A DNA stretch of 64,000 nt from Promicromonospora thailandica (GTDB lineage Bacteria; Actinomycetota; Actinomycetes; Actinomycetales; Cellulomonadaceae). Both the position numbers and the translations under genes were made by a program. This document shows, one piece after another, positions 8,854 through 16,957 of the stretch. The stretch covers positions 204,992 through 268,991 of the forward strand of contig NZ_JAMTCS010000010.1 of assembly GCF_024171955.1 (NCBI RefSeq). The letters are read 5' to 3'. Position 1 is the first letter of the stretch; every line of letters starts with the position of its first letter. The notes below the pieces were generated by a model that made no database searches, was not told where the DNA came from, and saw only the letters and a list, made by a program, of their open reading frames with translations.

Positions 8854-9791
8854 CGGTCGATCCCTTCCCTCGAGAAGACCTTGAAGAGCGTGCGCAGCGC
8901 GACGGAGGCGACGACGATCGTGACGAGCACGGTCATGACGCCGTAGGCGGCGGCCTCGCCGACCTCCAGGCCGACGAAGGCCCGCTCGTACAGCAGGTAG
9001 GACAGCGTCTTGGTGCCGCCGGTGCCGCGCGTCATGATCGCGATGGGGTCGAAGACCTGCAGCAGCATGATGGAGGCGAGCAGCACCGCGATCTCGACGT
9101 ACTGCCGCAGGTGGGGCAGCGTGATGGCGGTGAAGGTGCGGAACGCGCCCGCGCCGTCGACGGCGGCGGCCTCGAGCACGTCCTTGTTCTGGGCCTGCAG
9201 GCCGGCGAGCAGGATGAGCATGGCGAACGGCGTGTACTGCCAGGTGAGCACGAGGATGATCGTGACGATCGGCACCTCGGTGTTCCAGGCGACGGGCGGC
9301 AGACCCACCAGGCCGAGCCCCCAGTTGGCCATGCCGGTGGCCGCGTCGAGGATGGACCACTTCCACACGAGGGCCGCGGCGGCGGGCATGACGAGGAACG
9401 GCGTGATCATGAGGGTCCGGGCCACGCCCCGGCCCACGAAGCTCCGGTCGAGCAGCACCGCGAACAGGAGGCCGAGCAGCGTCGAGAGGACGACGGAGCT
9501 GCCCGTGACGGCGACGGTCGAGCCGAGCGAGGACAGGAACGAGCCGTCGCGCAGCACGCTCGCGTAGTTGTCGAGCCCGGTGAATCCGCGGTCGCCCGGG
9601 CGCAGCATGTTCCAGCGCTGCAGGGAGTAGTAGATCGTCACCACGAAGGGGATCTGGGTCAGGACGATCGACGTGGCCAGCGCCGGCCAGAGCAGGGCGC
9701 GGGAGACGGCCAGCCGGCTCCGTCGTCCGGCCGGCCCGGCTGCGGGACGGCGGGGCCGTCTCACCGTCGGCGGGGACATGAGTGTGGTCAT
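8850..9791 (-). CDS. Polyol ABC transporter permease (MalF/SmoF type)
   Basis: A 313-residue permease with a basic, proline-rich N-terminus and six hydrophobic segments. The EAA-loop region reads VLEAAAVDGAGAFRTFTAIT (about 201-220). The start is ATG 9791 with AGGAG about 8 bp upstream; a second in-frame ATG lies four codons in. It is the partner of the downstream MalG-type permease, to which it is coupled, and follows the binding-protein gene after about 90 bp. Confidence 0.93.
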   Translation of the reverse strand: MTTLMSPPTVRRPRRPAAGPAGRRSRLAVSRALLWPALATSIVLTQIPFVVTIYYSLQRWNMLRPGDRGFTGLDNYASVLRDGSFLSSLGSTVAVTGSSVVLSTLLGLLFAVLLDRSFVGRGVARTLMITPFLVMPAAAALVWKWSILDAATGMANWGLGLVGLPPVAWNTEVPIVTIILVLTWQYTPFAMLILLAGLQAQNKDVLEAAAVDGAGAFRTFTAITLPHLRQYVEIAVLLASIMLLQVFDPIAIMTRGTGGTKTLSYLLYERAFVGLEVGEAAAYGVMTVLVTIVVASVALRTLFKVFSREGIDR

Positions 9792-9882
9792 GGGGGGCTC
9801 CTGGGGCTCGCACGACCCCGCGCGACGGCGGGGTGGGGCGCGGGGAGCCGTGCTCCCCGCGCCCTCGGTCCGGCTGGTCCGG

Positions 9883-11256
9883 CTACTTCTGGGCGTCGCC
9901 CGCCTGCTGGGCGCGGTCCTGGGCGCGGTCGAGCACGGGGTCGAGCTCGCTGCGTCCGGCGAAGACGTCGGCCAGGTCCTGCGAGACCTGGTTGCCGAGG
10001 TCCTGGAACTCCGGGATGGTCACGTACTGGATGCCGGTCCACGGCTGGGGCGCCACGCCCGGCTGCTCCGGGTTCACGGCGAGCATGATGTCGCGGGTGA
10101 TCGGCGCGAAGGCCGCGGCGGCCTCCTCGTACTCGGGGATCTCGTAGGTGGAGGTGCGGGCGCCCGGCGGCACCCGGCTCCAGCCGAGCTCGGTGCCCAC
10201 GAGCTGGTGGTACTCCTTGCTCGTGGCCCACTTCACGAACTCGACGGCCGCGTCGCGGTTCTGCGTGGTCTCCGGGATCGCGAGGTTCCACGACCACAGC
10301 CAGCCGGACTCCTCGGTCTCGACGACGGGGGCGTGCGCGTAGCCCATCTTGCCCGCGACCTGCGACGACTCGGGGTCCTCCAGGAGGCCGGCCGCGACGG
10401 TCGCGTCGACCCACATGGCCGACCGGCCCTGGCTCACGTTGTTGAGGCACTCGGTGAACCCGGTCGAGACCGGGTCGGCCTCGCCGGCGTCCCCGACCAG
10501 GTCCACGTAGAACTGGACGGCCTCGGTGAACTCCGGCGAGTCGACCTGTGCGTTCCAGTCCTCGTCGAACCAGGTGCCGCCGAACGTCTGCACCACGGTG
10601 GTCAGCGGCGCGAACACCTCGCCCCAGCCCGGCTTGCCGCGCAGGCAGATGCCGTCGACGTCGTCGGAGTCGACCTCGCGGGCGATGTCCGCGACCTCCT
10701 GCCAGGTCGGGTGCTCCGGCATCGTGATGCCGGCCTCGTCGAGGATCTCCTTGTTGTACATGAGCATGGACGACTCGCCGTAGAACGGGACGGCGTAGAG
10801 CGAGCCGTCCACGGTGAGCGCGTCCTTGACGGGCCCGAACAGGTCGTCGACGTCGTAGCCGGCGTCCGACTCCAGGTCGCCGGTGAGGTCGGTGAGCCAG
10901 CCGTTCTCCGCCCAGATCGGCACCTCGTAGGAGCCGACCGTGACGATGTCGTACTGGCCGCCGTCGGTCGCGACGTCCTTGGTGACGGCGTCGCGCAGGT
11001 CGTTCTCCTCCATCTGGATGAAGTTGACCGTGATGTCGGGGTGGTCCTCCTCGAAGGCGGACTTCAGCTCCTCCATGTCCTTCATCTGCGGGTTGTTCAC
11101 GGTGGCGAGCGTCAGCTCGACCGGTCCCCCGTCGCCCGCGGCGGAGTCGTCGTTCCCGCCGCCGCCTGCGCCGGCGCAGGCGGTCAGCGCCAGGGCCAGC
11201 ACCGCGGCGGCTCCGGCGGGCGCGGCCTTCCGGCGCGCAGTCTTCGTGAGCATCAT
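9883..11256 (-). CDS. Polyol ABC transporter solute-binding lipoprotein
   Basis: A 457-residue family 1 binding protein. The signal peptide ends in the lipobox LALTAC near residue 25, followed by a Gly/Asp-rich linker typical of actinobacterial lipoproteins. Two ATGs are adjacent at 11256 and 11253, with GAAGGG upstream. The frame is open to 11457 but that stretch has no signal character. First structural gene of the polyol operon (binding protein, permease, permease, dehydrogenase), transcribed away from the DeoR gene on the same strand. Ligand inferred from the dehydrogenase. Confidence 0.92.
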   Translation of the reverse strand: MMLTKTARRKAAPAGAAAVLALALTACAGAGGGGNDDSAAGDGGPVELTLATVNNPQMKDMEELKSAFEEDHPDITVNFIQMEENDLRDAVTKDVATDGGQYDIVTVGSYEVPIWAENGWLTDLTGDLESDAGYDVDDLFGPVKDALTVDGSLYAVPFYGESSMLMYNKEILDEAGITMPEHPTWQEVADIAREVDSDDVDGICLRGKPGWGEVFAPLTTVVQTFGGTWFDEDWNAQVDSPEFTEAVQFYVDLVGDAGEADPVSTGFTECLNNVSQGRSAMWVDATVAAGLLEDPESSQVAGKMGYAHAPVVETEESGWLWSWNLAIPETTQNRDAAVEFVKWATSKEYHQLVGTELGWSRVPPGARTSTYEIPEYEEAAAAFAPITRDIMLAVNPEQPGVAPQPWTGIQYVTIPEFQDLGNQVSQDLADVFAGRSELDPVLDRAQDRAQQAGDAQK

Positions 11257-11579
11257 TGCTTCGACCCTTCTGGTCACGTCGTCCCCGGCGCTCTTGGTCG
11301 CGTCGGTCCTGGTCACGTCGTCGTGAGGCGTCGTCGTGCCGCACATCGTGGGCCGGGTCGCCACCGGGGTCAACGGGGGTGAAACCCAAACGGTCACCGG
11401 GACTGTGGTATCGCACAGGAACGCCGCCGGCGGGCGCACGACGGCGAGGCCGCGCACCGCGCACCGTCTGCCGCCAGGCGGGCCACGGGGCCCGTTCTGC
11501 CCGGTTCTGTGCCGCGCCGGCCGACCGGAAAACGTATCCCGGACCGGGCACCAACTGCTCCGCCCGGTGGGGCGACCGG
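11257..11579. promoter_or_regulatory. Intergenic control region of the polyol operon with 13-bp direct repeat
   Basis: These 323 bp separate the DeoR gene end from the binding-protein start and hold no credible gene. The 13-mer TGGTCACGTCGTC occurs at 11271-11283 and again at 11310-11322, close upstream of the operon; direct repeats of this kind are common DeoR operators. I see no convincing -35/-10 pair, and the rest is unstructured GC-rich DNA. Confidence 0.4.
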
Positions 11580-12422
11580 TCAGACCTGGACGATCTCCGC
11601 GCCGGCCGCGTGGAACGCCCGCGCCCGCGCCGCGCCGAGCTGGGTGCCGGTGATCATCGCCTCGAAGTCGTCCAGGCCGGCGAACCGCACGAAGCTGGTG
11701 ACGCCGAACTTGTGGTGCGCGCCGATGAAGATGCGCCGCCGGCTCACCTCGATCGCCGCGGCCTTGACGCTCGCGACGGCCGGGTCGGGCGTGGTGAGGC
11801 CGTCGTCCACCGTGACGCCGTTCGCCCCGATCAGCCCCAGGTCGAGGCGGAACGAGCGCAGCATGTCGACGGCGGAACCGTCCACCACCCCGAGGGTCTT
11901 GCCGCGTACCCGCCCGCCGATGATGATGACCTGCACGTTCGACCGCGCCGACAGCTCCGTGGCGACCGGCAGGGACGAGGTGACGACCGTCAGCGCCCGG
12001 TCCTGCGGCAGAGCCCGCGCGACGAGCAGCGGCTGGAAGCCCTCGTCCACGAAGATCGTCTGCGCCTCACCCAGCCGCCGCGCCGCCTCGGCCGCGATGC
12101 GGGCCTTCTCCTCGGGGAAGCTCTGCTGCCGCTGGGAGAGCGCCGTCTCGAACGAGCTCGTCTCGACCGGGAAGGCGAGCCCGTAGCTGCGCCGCACCAG
12201 CCCTTGGGCCTCCAGCTTGCGCAGCTCCCGGCGCACCGTCTCCTGCGAGACCGACAGCGTCCGGGCGGCCTCGCTGACCTCGATCCGGCCGCCGCGTCGC
12301 ACCAGCGCCAGCAGCTCCATGGCGCGCGGCACCGGCGAGGCGCCGGCGGGCAGCCCGGGCTCGTCCGGCGTGCCGCGCCCGGGCAGCGCCGACACCGTGC
12401 CGGCGGACGCGTCGCGCGCCAT
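11580..12422 (-). CDS. DeoR family transcriptional regulator
   Basis: A 280-residue sugar-phosphate-sensing regulator. The N-terminal HTH (about 35-88; RRGGRIEVSEAARTLSVSQE) is followed by the DeoR C-terminal sensor domain of isomerase-like fold, with the VTSSLPVATEL and GLIGANGV segments. The start is ATG 12422 with GGGAGG upstream; longer frames are antisense of the neighbour. About 30 extra residues precede the HTH. It lies directly upstream of, and on the same strand as, the polyol operon, which it most likely represses in the absence of the phosphorylated inducer. Confidence 0.92.
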   Translation of the reverse strand: MARDASAGTVSALPGRGTPDEPGLPAGASPVPRAMELLALVRRGGRIEVSEAARTLSVSQETVRRELRKLEAQGLVRRSYGLAFPVETSSFETALSQRQQSFPEEKARIAAEAARRLGEAQTIFVDEGFQPLLVARALPQDRALTVVTSSLPVATELSARSNVQVIIIGGRVRGKTLGVVDGSAVDMLRSFRLDLGLIGANGVTVDDGLTTPDPAVASVKAAAIEVSRRRIFIGAHHKFGVTSFVRFAGLDDFEAMITGTQLGAARARAFHAAGAEIVQV

Positions 12423-12499
12423 CGTCGAGCCTCCCGTCGTCGGGCCCTGATCCTGGGTCAGAGTCTGCCGCGTCCCGGACCGCGAGGGAAGCCTCGGGC

Positions 12500-13069
12500 T
12501 CAGGGCCGGGCGAGGGCCCCGGCGAGCGCCTCGCCGATCGCACGGACGGTGTCCCAGTCGCGCGCGGTCCCGACGCCGTCGAGATACCGCAGCACCGTGC
12601 CGTGCTGGGCGAGGCTCCCCTCGACGGTGCCGGCGTAGCGCAGGTACACCTCGCGACCGCGGACCACCACCTGGTCGCCGCCCCAGTCGCGCCCGACCAG
12701 CGCACGCCGGAGCCGGGGCTCGGGCGCGTCCCGCAGGAAGAGCACCTGCCGCACACCCGCGGCGCCAGGGGCGAACGGTCCGGCCCGCATCACCTCGCGC
12801 CACTGGGCCGCGGTCCGCACCAGGGCGGGGTGCGCGGCCGCCTCGGCGCCGAGCTCGCGCAGCACGACGGCGTCGACGAGGCGCACGACGGCGTCCGGGC
12901 CGGGTTCGTCCTCCCCCGGGTCCCCCACCACATCTCCCACCACGTCGCCCTCGGGGAGCACGGTCCACGCCCCGGCCGGACCCGCGACCGCGAGCTCCTC
13001 GCGCAGCGCCGTCACCAGGGCTTCCCGCTGGTCACCGACAGCACCCGGCAGCACGACCCATCTCGACAT
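12500..13069 (-). CDS. Divergent DUF1697-like protein
   Basis: A 189-residue protein of unknown function. Its C-terminus (EVYLRYAGTVEGSLAQHG, then GTARDWDTVRAIGEAL) resembles the end of DUF1697 proteins, whose signature is a T-A-R-N-W-x-T-V-like segment. The N-terminal part is poorly conserved and carries an acidic VVGDVVGDPGEDEPG insert. The start is ATG 13069; no good ribosome site is visible. It lies alone between the DeoR gene and the XRE-cupin gene. Confidence 0.65.
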   Translation of the reverse strand: MSRWVVLPGAVGDQREALVTALREELAVAGPAGAWTVLPEGDVVGDVVGDPGEDEPGPDAVVRLVDAVVLRELGAEAAAHPALVRTAAQWREVMRAGPFAPGAAGVRQVLFLRDAPEPRLRRALVGRDWGGDQVVVRGREVYLRYAGTVEGSLAQHGTVLRYLDGVGTARDWDTVRAIGEALAGALARP

Positions 13070-13108
13070 GCGGGCGACGCTACCGCGCACCTCCCCGATT
13101 CCCGCGCC

Positions 13109-13750
13109 TCACACCCCGCGCGGCACCATCACCACGAACATGCAGTCGGCCTCGGCGGACGCCGCCCCCAGGTGGTACGCCGAGCGGTCGGTGATCCGCG
13201 TCGTCCCCGGCTCCTGGACCTCCACGACCGGGACGCCCTCGGTGACGGGACGCACCCGCAGGCGCCCGCGCAGCACGTGCACCATGGTGTCGGGCGTCCC
13301 GGCGTCGGGCGACGTCCGGTAGCTGTCGCCCGCGACGAAGTGCCACCGCCACATCTCGACCGCGTGCCGGTCGGTCTCGACGGCCGTCAGCAGGCGGCCC
13401 CAGCTGCCGGCGGGCGTCGACCACACGAGCACGCCGTCGGGCGAGCCCTCGGGTGAGCCCTCGGGTGAGCCCTCGGGTGGGTGGGGCGACCCGACCGGCC
13501 CGACCGAGCCGGCCGTTCCGTCGCCGGTCAGGCCGACGAGGGCCGCGAACGTGGTGCCGAGCGCCGACGCGATCCGGTCGACGGTGCCGAGGCTGGGGTT
13601 CGCCTGGCCGAGCTCGATCTGGGTGAGCATGCGCCTGCTGACGTCGCTCGCCTCGCCGAGCTGCGCGACGCTCAGTCCCGCCTCGGACCGCAGGGCGCGG
13701 ATGCGCCGTCCGACGGCGACCGCCACCTCCGGTCGGATCCGTTCCGTCAT
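13109..13750 (-). CDS. XRE family regulator with C-terminal cupin sensor
   Basis: A 213-residue regulator. Residues about 10-68 form a lambda-repressor-type HTH (LRSEAGLSVAQLGEASDVSR), and residues about 105-213 form a cupin barrel typical of small-molecule-sensing XRE-cupin regulators. The linker contains a repeated SPEG tract encoded by a 12-bp tandem repeat. The start is ATG 13750 with GGAGGG immediately upstream. It is divergent from the MFS exporter gene at 13867, which it probably controls through the inverted repeat at 13787. Confidence 0.88.
   Translation of the reverse strand: MTERIRPEVAVAVGRRIRALRSEAGLSVAQLGEASDVSRRMLTQIELGQANPSLGTVDRIASALGTTFAALVGLTGDGTAGSVGPVGSPHPPEGSPEGSPEGSPDGVLVWSTPAGSWGRLLTAVETDRHAVEMWRWHFVAGDSYRTSPDAGTPDTMVHVLRGRLRVRPVTEGVPVVEVQEPGTTRITDRSAYHLGAASAEADCMFVVMVPRGV
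13443..13478. repeat. Three perfect 12-bp tandem repeats inside the XRE-cupin gene
   Basis: GAGCCCTCGGGT is repeated three times without mismatch and encodes the SPEG units of the interdomain linker. The unit length keeps the frame, so copy-number change would alter linker length only. Confidence 0.9.
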
Positions 13751-13786
13751 GCGCCCTCCGATCACGCGTCGACACCGCCCCGCCAT

Positions 13787-13802
13787 GAGCAATATAGTGC
13801 TC
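13787..13802. promoter_or_regulatory. Inverted repeat in the XRE-cupin/MFS divergent promoter
   Basis: GAGCA and TGCTC flank ATATAG. The repeat is 37 bp upstream of the regulator start and 65 bp upstream of the MFS start, and it covers an AT-rich TATAGT that could be a -10 element. A plausible autoregulatory operator for the XRE-cupin protein. Confidence 0.5.
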
Positions 13803-13866
13803 ACCGAGGACGCCGGCCGAGGAGCCGGCCGTCCGGGCATCCTACGGAGACAGGGGCGCGACGCTC

Positions 13867-15087
13867 ATGGCAGTGACTCCGGCGAGCACGCCGGCTTCGA
13901 CCACCCCTACCCCACCCCCGGCGGCACACGGCCGGTGGCCCGTGCTCCGCTGGCAGGCGGGCTACGCCACGATGGGCGTGCCGCCGGCCGCCGCGCCCAT
14001 CGCGTTCACCCTCCTCACGCTGCCGGTGACGGGTTCGGCCCAGTCCGGGGCCGGCCTCGTGACCGCGATGACCGCGGCCCAGATCATCGCGGCCGTCCCC
14101 GTGGCCCGGCTGGGCCGCCGGTTCGACGGCGTGCACTACCTGCGGGTCCTGGTCGCCGTCCGGGCGCTCGCGCTCGCCGGCTTCACCGCCCTGGCCGGCA
14201 CGGGGGCTCCCTACCCGCTGCTGGTCGCCGCCGTCGTGGCGGCCGGGGCCGTCAACGGCGCCGCGTACGGCGTCCAGCGCACGCTGCTCAACCACCTCGT
14301 CGACCCGCGCGGGCTCCCCCGCGCGCTCGGCGTCGCGGCCACGCTCAACGAGGCGACGTTCGCCCTGACGCCCGTGCTCGCGTCCGTGCTCGGCGCCGCG
14401 TCGCCGGTCGGCGCGATGGTGCTGGTCACCGCGCTCGGCGCCGCCCCGCTGCTGCTCGTGCCCACCGTGCCGGGGGCGCGGCGCGGCCCGGGCACCAGCA
14501 CCGACACCGATGCTCCCCGCCCCACCCGGCGCACCTACCCCCGCGCCGCCTACGTCTGGCTGCTGGGCGCGCTGGCCGGCGCCGGGGTGGTCGCGTCGGT
14601 CGAGATCGGCGCCGTCTCCTTCGCCCTCCGGTTCGACCTCGGCGCGCAGTGGGCCTTCCTCTTCGCGCTCGTGCTCTGCCTCGGCTCGGTCACCGGCGGC
14701 GTCGTCGTGAGCGTGCGCAACCGCGTACCCCGCCCCTGGGCGGTGGTGGCCTACCTCGCCGCGACGGCCGCCGGATCCAGCCTGGTCCTGCTGGGCGGGC
14801 ACCTGGCCGTCGCGCTGGCCGGTGCCGCCGTCATCGGCTTCTTCCTGCCCGCGCTCGGCACCTTCTACTCGCTGGCGCTCGACCGGCTCGCGCCGCCCGA
14901 GCGCCGCGCCGAGCTGTTCGCGCTGCTCCGCACGGCGACGTCGCTCGGCGTCGTCGTCGCGAGCGGCCTCCTGGCCCTGCTCGGCCTGCGGGCCGCGCTG
15001 GTCGGGACGCTGGCCCTGCTCCTGACGGCGCTCGCTGTGACGGCGCTGCGGGCGGCACGCCCCGCCGGGCGTACCGTGACCCCGTGA
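13867..15087 (+). CDS. MFS transporter
   Basis: A 406-residue integral membrane protein with about 12 hydrophobic segments and the MFS loop 2-3 region (ARLGRRFDGVHYL). A polar Pro/Thr-rich N-terminus of about 20 residues precedes the first segment. The start is ATG 13867. Its stop overlaps the GTG of the phosphotransferase gene (GTGA). Divergence from an XRE-cupin regulator and coupling to an antibiotic-kinase-like gene suggest an efflux role, but the substrate is unknown. Confidence 0.88.
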   Translation: MAVTPASTPASTTPTPPPAAHGRWPVLRWQAGYATMGVPPAAAPIAFTLLTLPVTGSAQSGAGLVTAMTAAQIIAAVPVARLGRRFDGVHYLRVLVAVRALALAGFTALAGTGAPYPLLVAAVVAAGAVNGAAYGVQRTLLNHLVDPRGLPRALGVAATLNEATFALTPVLASVLGAASPVGAMVLVTALGAAPLLLVPTVPGARRGPGTSTDTDAPRPTRRTYPRAAYVWLLGALAGAGVVASVEIGAVSFALRFDLGAQWAFLFALVLCLGSVTGGVVVSVRNRVPRPWAVVAYLAATAAGSSLVLLGGHLAVALAGAAVIGFFLPALGTFYSLALDRLAPPERRAELFALLRTATSLGVVVASGLLALLGLRAALVGTLALLLTALAVTALRAARPAGRTVTP

Positions 15088-15989
15088 TCGAGGTCCCGGC
15101 GACGTTCCGCGCGATGCCGCGCTGGTGGACGGCCACAGCCGCCGAGCAGGCCTGGCTCGACACCCTGCCCCGGCAGGTCGGGGCCTGGTGCGCACGCTGG
15201 GGCCTGACGGTCGACGGCCCGCCCCGGCACGGCTCGAACGCGCTGGTCGTGCCCGTGCGTCGGGACGGCGTGCCCGCGGCCCTGCGCCTGGCGCCCCCGG
15301 GCGACGACGTCGCGTCCCTCTCCGCGGCCCTGCGGTTCTGGGGCGGGCACGGCGTGGTGGCGGAGCTCGACGCGGACACCGGGGACGGCGCCCTCCTGCT
15401 GGAGCGGCTCGACGCCGACCGTTCCCTGCTCCGCGAGCCGCTGGACGTCGCGTTCCACGAGATCGGACAGGTGGCGCGGCGGCTGTCCGTCCCCGCGGGC
15501 GACGACGTCGCCCCCGGCGTGCGGCACACGTCCGACGACGTGGCCGAGCTGACGCCGCACCTGCGCTCGGCGTGGGAACGCCTGGGCCGCCCCTTCGACG
15601 GCGCGGTGCTCGACGCCGCCGAGGACGCCGCGACCACGATCCTCGCCACCCGGCGCGACCCGGTGGCCGTGAACGCCGACCTGCACTTCGACCAGGTGCT
15701 GCGCGACACCGGCGGGCGCTGGGTCGTCGTCGACCCGGTGCTGCGGCGCGGCGACGCCGAGCGGACGGCGGTCGAGGTGCTCTGGCACCGGGTGGACGAG
15801 ATGGCCGACCGCGAGATCCCGTACTGGTTCGACGTGCTCGTCGAGTCGGCCGCCCTGGACGCGGACCTGGCGCGCGCCTGGGCGCTGTGGCGGGTCACGG
15901 ACTACCTGGTCTGGGGCCTGGAGCACGGCCTGACCCTGGACCCGCCGCGCTGCGCCCGCGTCCTGGCCGCCCTGGCCGCCCCGGGCTGA
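15084..15989 (+). CDS. Aminoglycoside/hydroxyurea phosphotransferase family protein
   Basis: A 301-residue kinase of the APH(6)/hydroxyurea phosphotransferase family. The Brenner-like catalytic segment reads NADLHFDQVL (about 192-201), and the metal-binding DPVLRRGD follows about 16 residues later. The usual HGD is changed to NAD, although the aspartate is kept. Family members phosphorylate streptomycin or hydroxyurea; many homologues have no proven drug target. It starts at GTG 15084, overlapping the MFS stop, so it is co-translated with the transporter. Confidence 0.85.
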   Translation: MIEVPATFRAMPRWWTATAAEQAWLDTLPRQVGAWCARWGLTVDGPPRHGSNALVVPVRRDGVPAALRLAPPGDDVASLSAALRFWGGHGVVAELDADTGDGALLLERLDADRSLLREPLDVAFHEIGQVARRLSVPAGDDVAPGVRHTSDDVAELTPHLRSAWERLGRPFDGAVLDAAEDAATTILATRRDPVAVNADLHFDQVLRDTGGRWVVVDPVLRRGDAERTAVEVLWHRVDEMADREIPYWFDVLVESAALDADLARAWALWRVTDYLVWGLEHGLTLDPPRCARVLAALAAPG

Positions 15990-16000
15990 GCCGCCCCGGG

Positions 16001-16501
16001 CTATGCCACCTCGCCCGGCAGGGTCATGATCCGCGACCGGTACCAGACCAGGGCGTCCTGGCCGGCGTCGGTCTCGACGCCGCGCACGCGGAGCACGACG
16101 ATGTCGTGGTCGCCCGCGGGGTAGACGTCCTGCGTGGTGCACTCCAGGGCGACCGGCGCGCCCTCGAGGAACAGGGCGCCGCTGCGCTCGACCCGGGTGC
16201 GGACGCCGTCGAACCGCCGGGTCTTGTCGCGGCAGGCGAGCTGGCGCACCTTCTCGGCGTGCTGCTCGCCGAGCACGGAGACCCCGATGGACGGAGCCGT
16301 CGCGAGCGCCGGCCACGTGGTCGAGCTGCGCTGGACGGCGAAGAGCACGAGCGGCGGGTCCTGGGAGACGCCCACGGTGAACGACGAGGCGACCAGGATG
16401 GTCGGGTCGCCGTCGACGACGGCGGCGAGCGCCGCGACGCCGCTGGGGAAGCGGGCGAACGTGTCGCGGATCGCGCGCGGGTCCTGGGTCCCGGTCAGCA
16501 C
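16001..16501 (-). CDS. Flavin reductase domain protein (FMN reductase component)
   Basis: A 166-residue protein of the HpaC/ActVB-like flavin reductase family. It reduces FMN or FAD with NAD(P)H and hands the reduced flavin to a monooxygenase. The start of the fold (FARFPSGVAALAAV) and the flavin-contact segment SSFTVGVSQDPPLVLF are clear. The start is GTG 16501 with GGTGAGG upstream. It lies 10 bp after the ArsR gene on the same strand, and the divergent LLM monooxygenase at 16958 is the obvious recipient of its product. Confidence 0.9.
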   Translation of the reverse strand: MLTGTQDPRAIRDTFARFPSGVAALAAVVDGDPTILVASSFTVGVSQDPPLVLFAVQRSSTTWPALATAPSIGVSVLGEQHAEKVRQLACRDKTRRFDGVRTRVERSGALFLEGAPVALECTTQDVYPAGDHDIVVLRVRGVETDAGQDALVWYRSRIMTLPGEVA

Positions 16502-16511
16502 GACGGGCGCC

Positions 16512-16865
16512 TCACCGGGTCGCGGACGCGTCCACCGGCTGCCGGTGGGTGCGCTCGTGCTCGGCGGCGAGCAGGTCGAGGAGGCCGGGGAACCGGGCGT
16601 CGACGGCGTCCCGGCGCAGGCTGATCCCCTTGCGGTTGCCGTAGTTGATCTCCTCGATCAGGCCGGCGTCACGCAGCGTCCGGAAGTGGTGGGTCTGCGT
16701 CTGCTTGCTGATCGGCAGGTCGAACGAGTTGCAGGTGCGTTCGGGGTCGGAGCGGTCCGCCGCCAGCTCGGTCATGACCGCGCGCCGGTGCTCGTCGGAC
16801 AGCGCGCGGAGCACGGCGCCGAGGTCGAGCCGGGGGTCCTGCGCCGGCGATTCGTTCGTGGTCAC
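16512..16865 (-). CDS. ArsR-type winged-helix transcriptional regulator
   Basis: A 117-residue ArsR/SmtB-fold repressor. Its winged HTH spans about residues 15-95 (LRALSDEHRRAVMTEL; SKQTQTHHFRTLRDAGLIEE). The cysteine pairs of metal-sensing ArsR members are absent (only one Cys), so it probably senses a small molecule or redox state. The start is GTG 16865 with a perfect AGGAGG 5 bp upstream. It is in an operon with flavin reductase and divergent from the LLM oxidase; the repeats at 16879-16947 should be its operators. Confidence 0.92.
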   Translation of the reverse strand: MTTNESPAQDPRLDLGAVLRALSDEHRRAVMTELAADRSDPERTCNSFDLPISKQTQTHHFRTLRDAGLIEEINYGNRKGISLRRDAVDARFPGLLDLLAAEHERTHRQPVDASATR

Positions 16866-16878
16866 ATCAGCCTCCTGC

Positions 16879-16947
16879 CTCAGGTACGAGTTGCATCGTA
16901 CCTCAGCGGTCTGCTACTCGTTAGGTCCCATCATTTTCGTACCTGAG
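16879..16947. promoter_or_regulatory. Three-copy ArsR operator in the divergent flavin-enzyme promoter
   Basis: CTCAGGTACGA (16879-16889) and TCGTACCTCAG (16896-16906) form an inverted repeat with 6 bp between the arms. A third arm, TCGTACCTGAG at 16937-16947, is the exact reverse complement of the first. The outer copies lie just beside the ribosome sites of the ArsR gene and the LLM gene, so one repressor could close both directions. Confidence 0.75.
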
Positions 16948-16957
16948 GAGGCACGCG

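Noticed and set aside
9673..12638. Plus-strand frames of 569 and 460 codons over the polyol operon
   Set aside because: Antisense shadows of the binding protein and DeoR genes, which have clear motifs on the minus strand.
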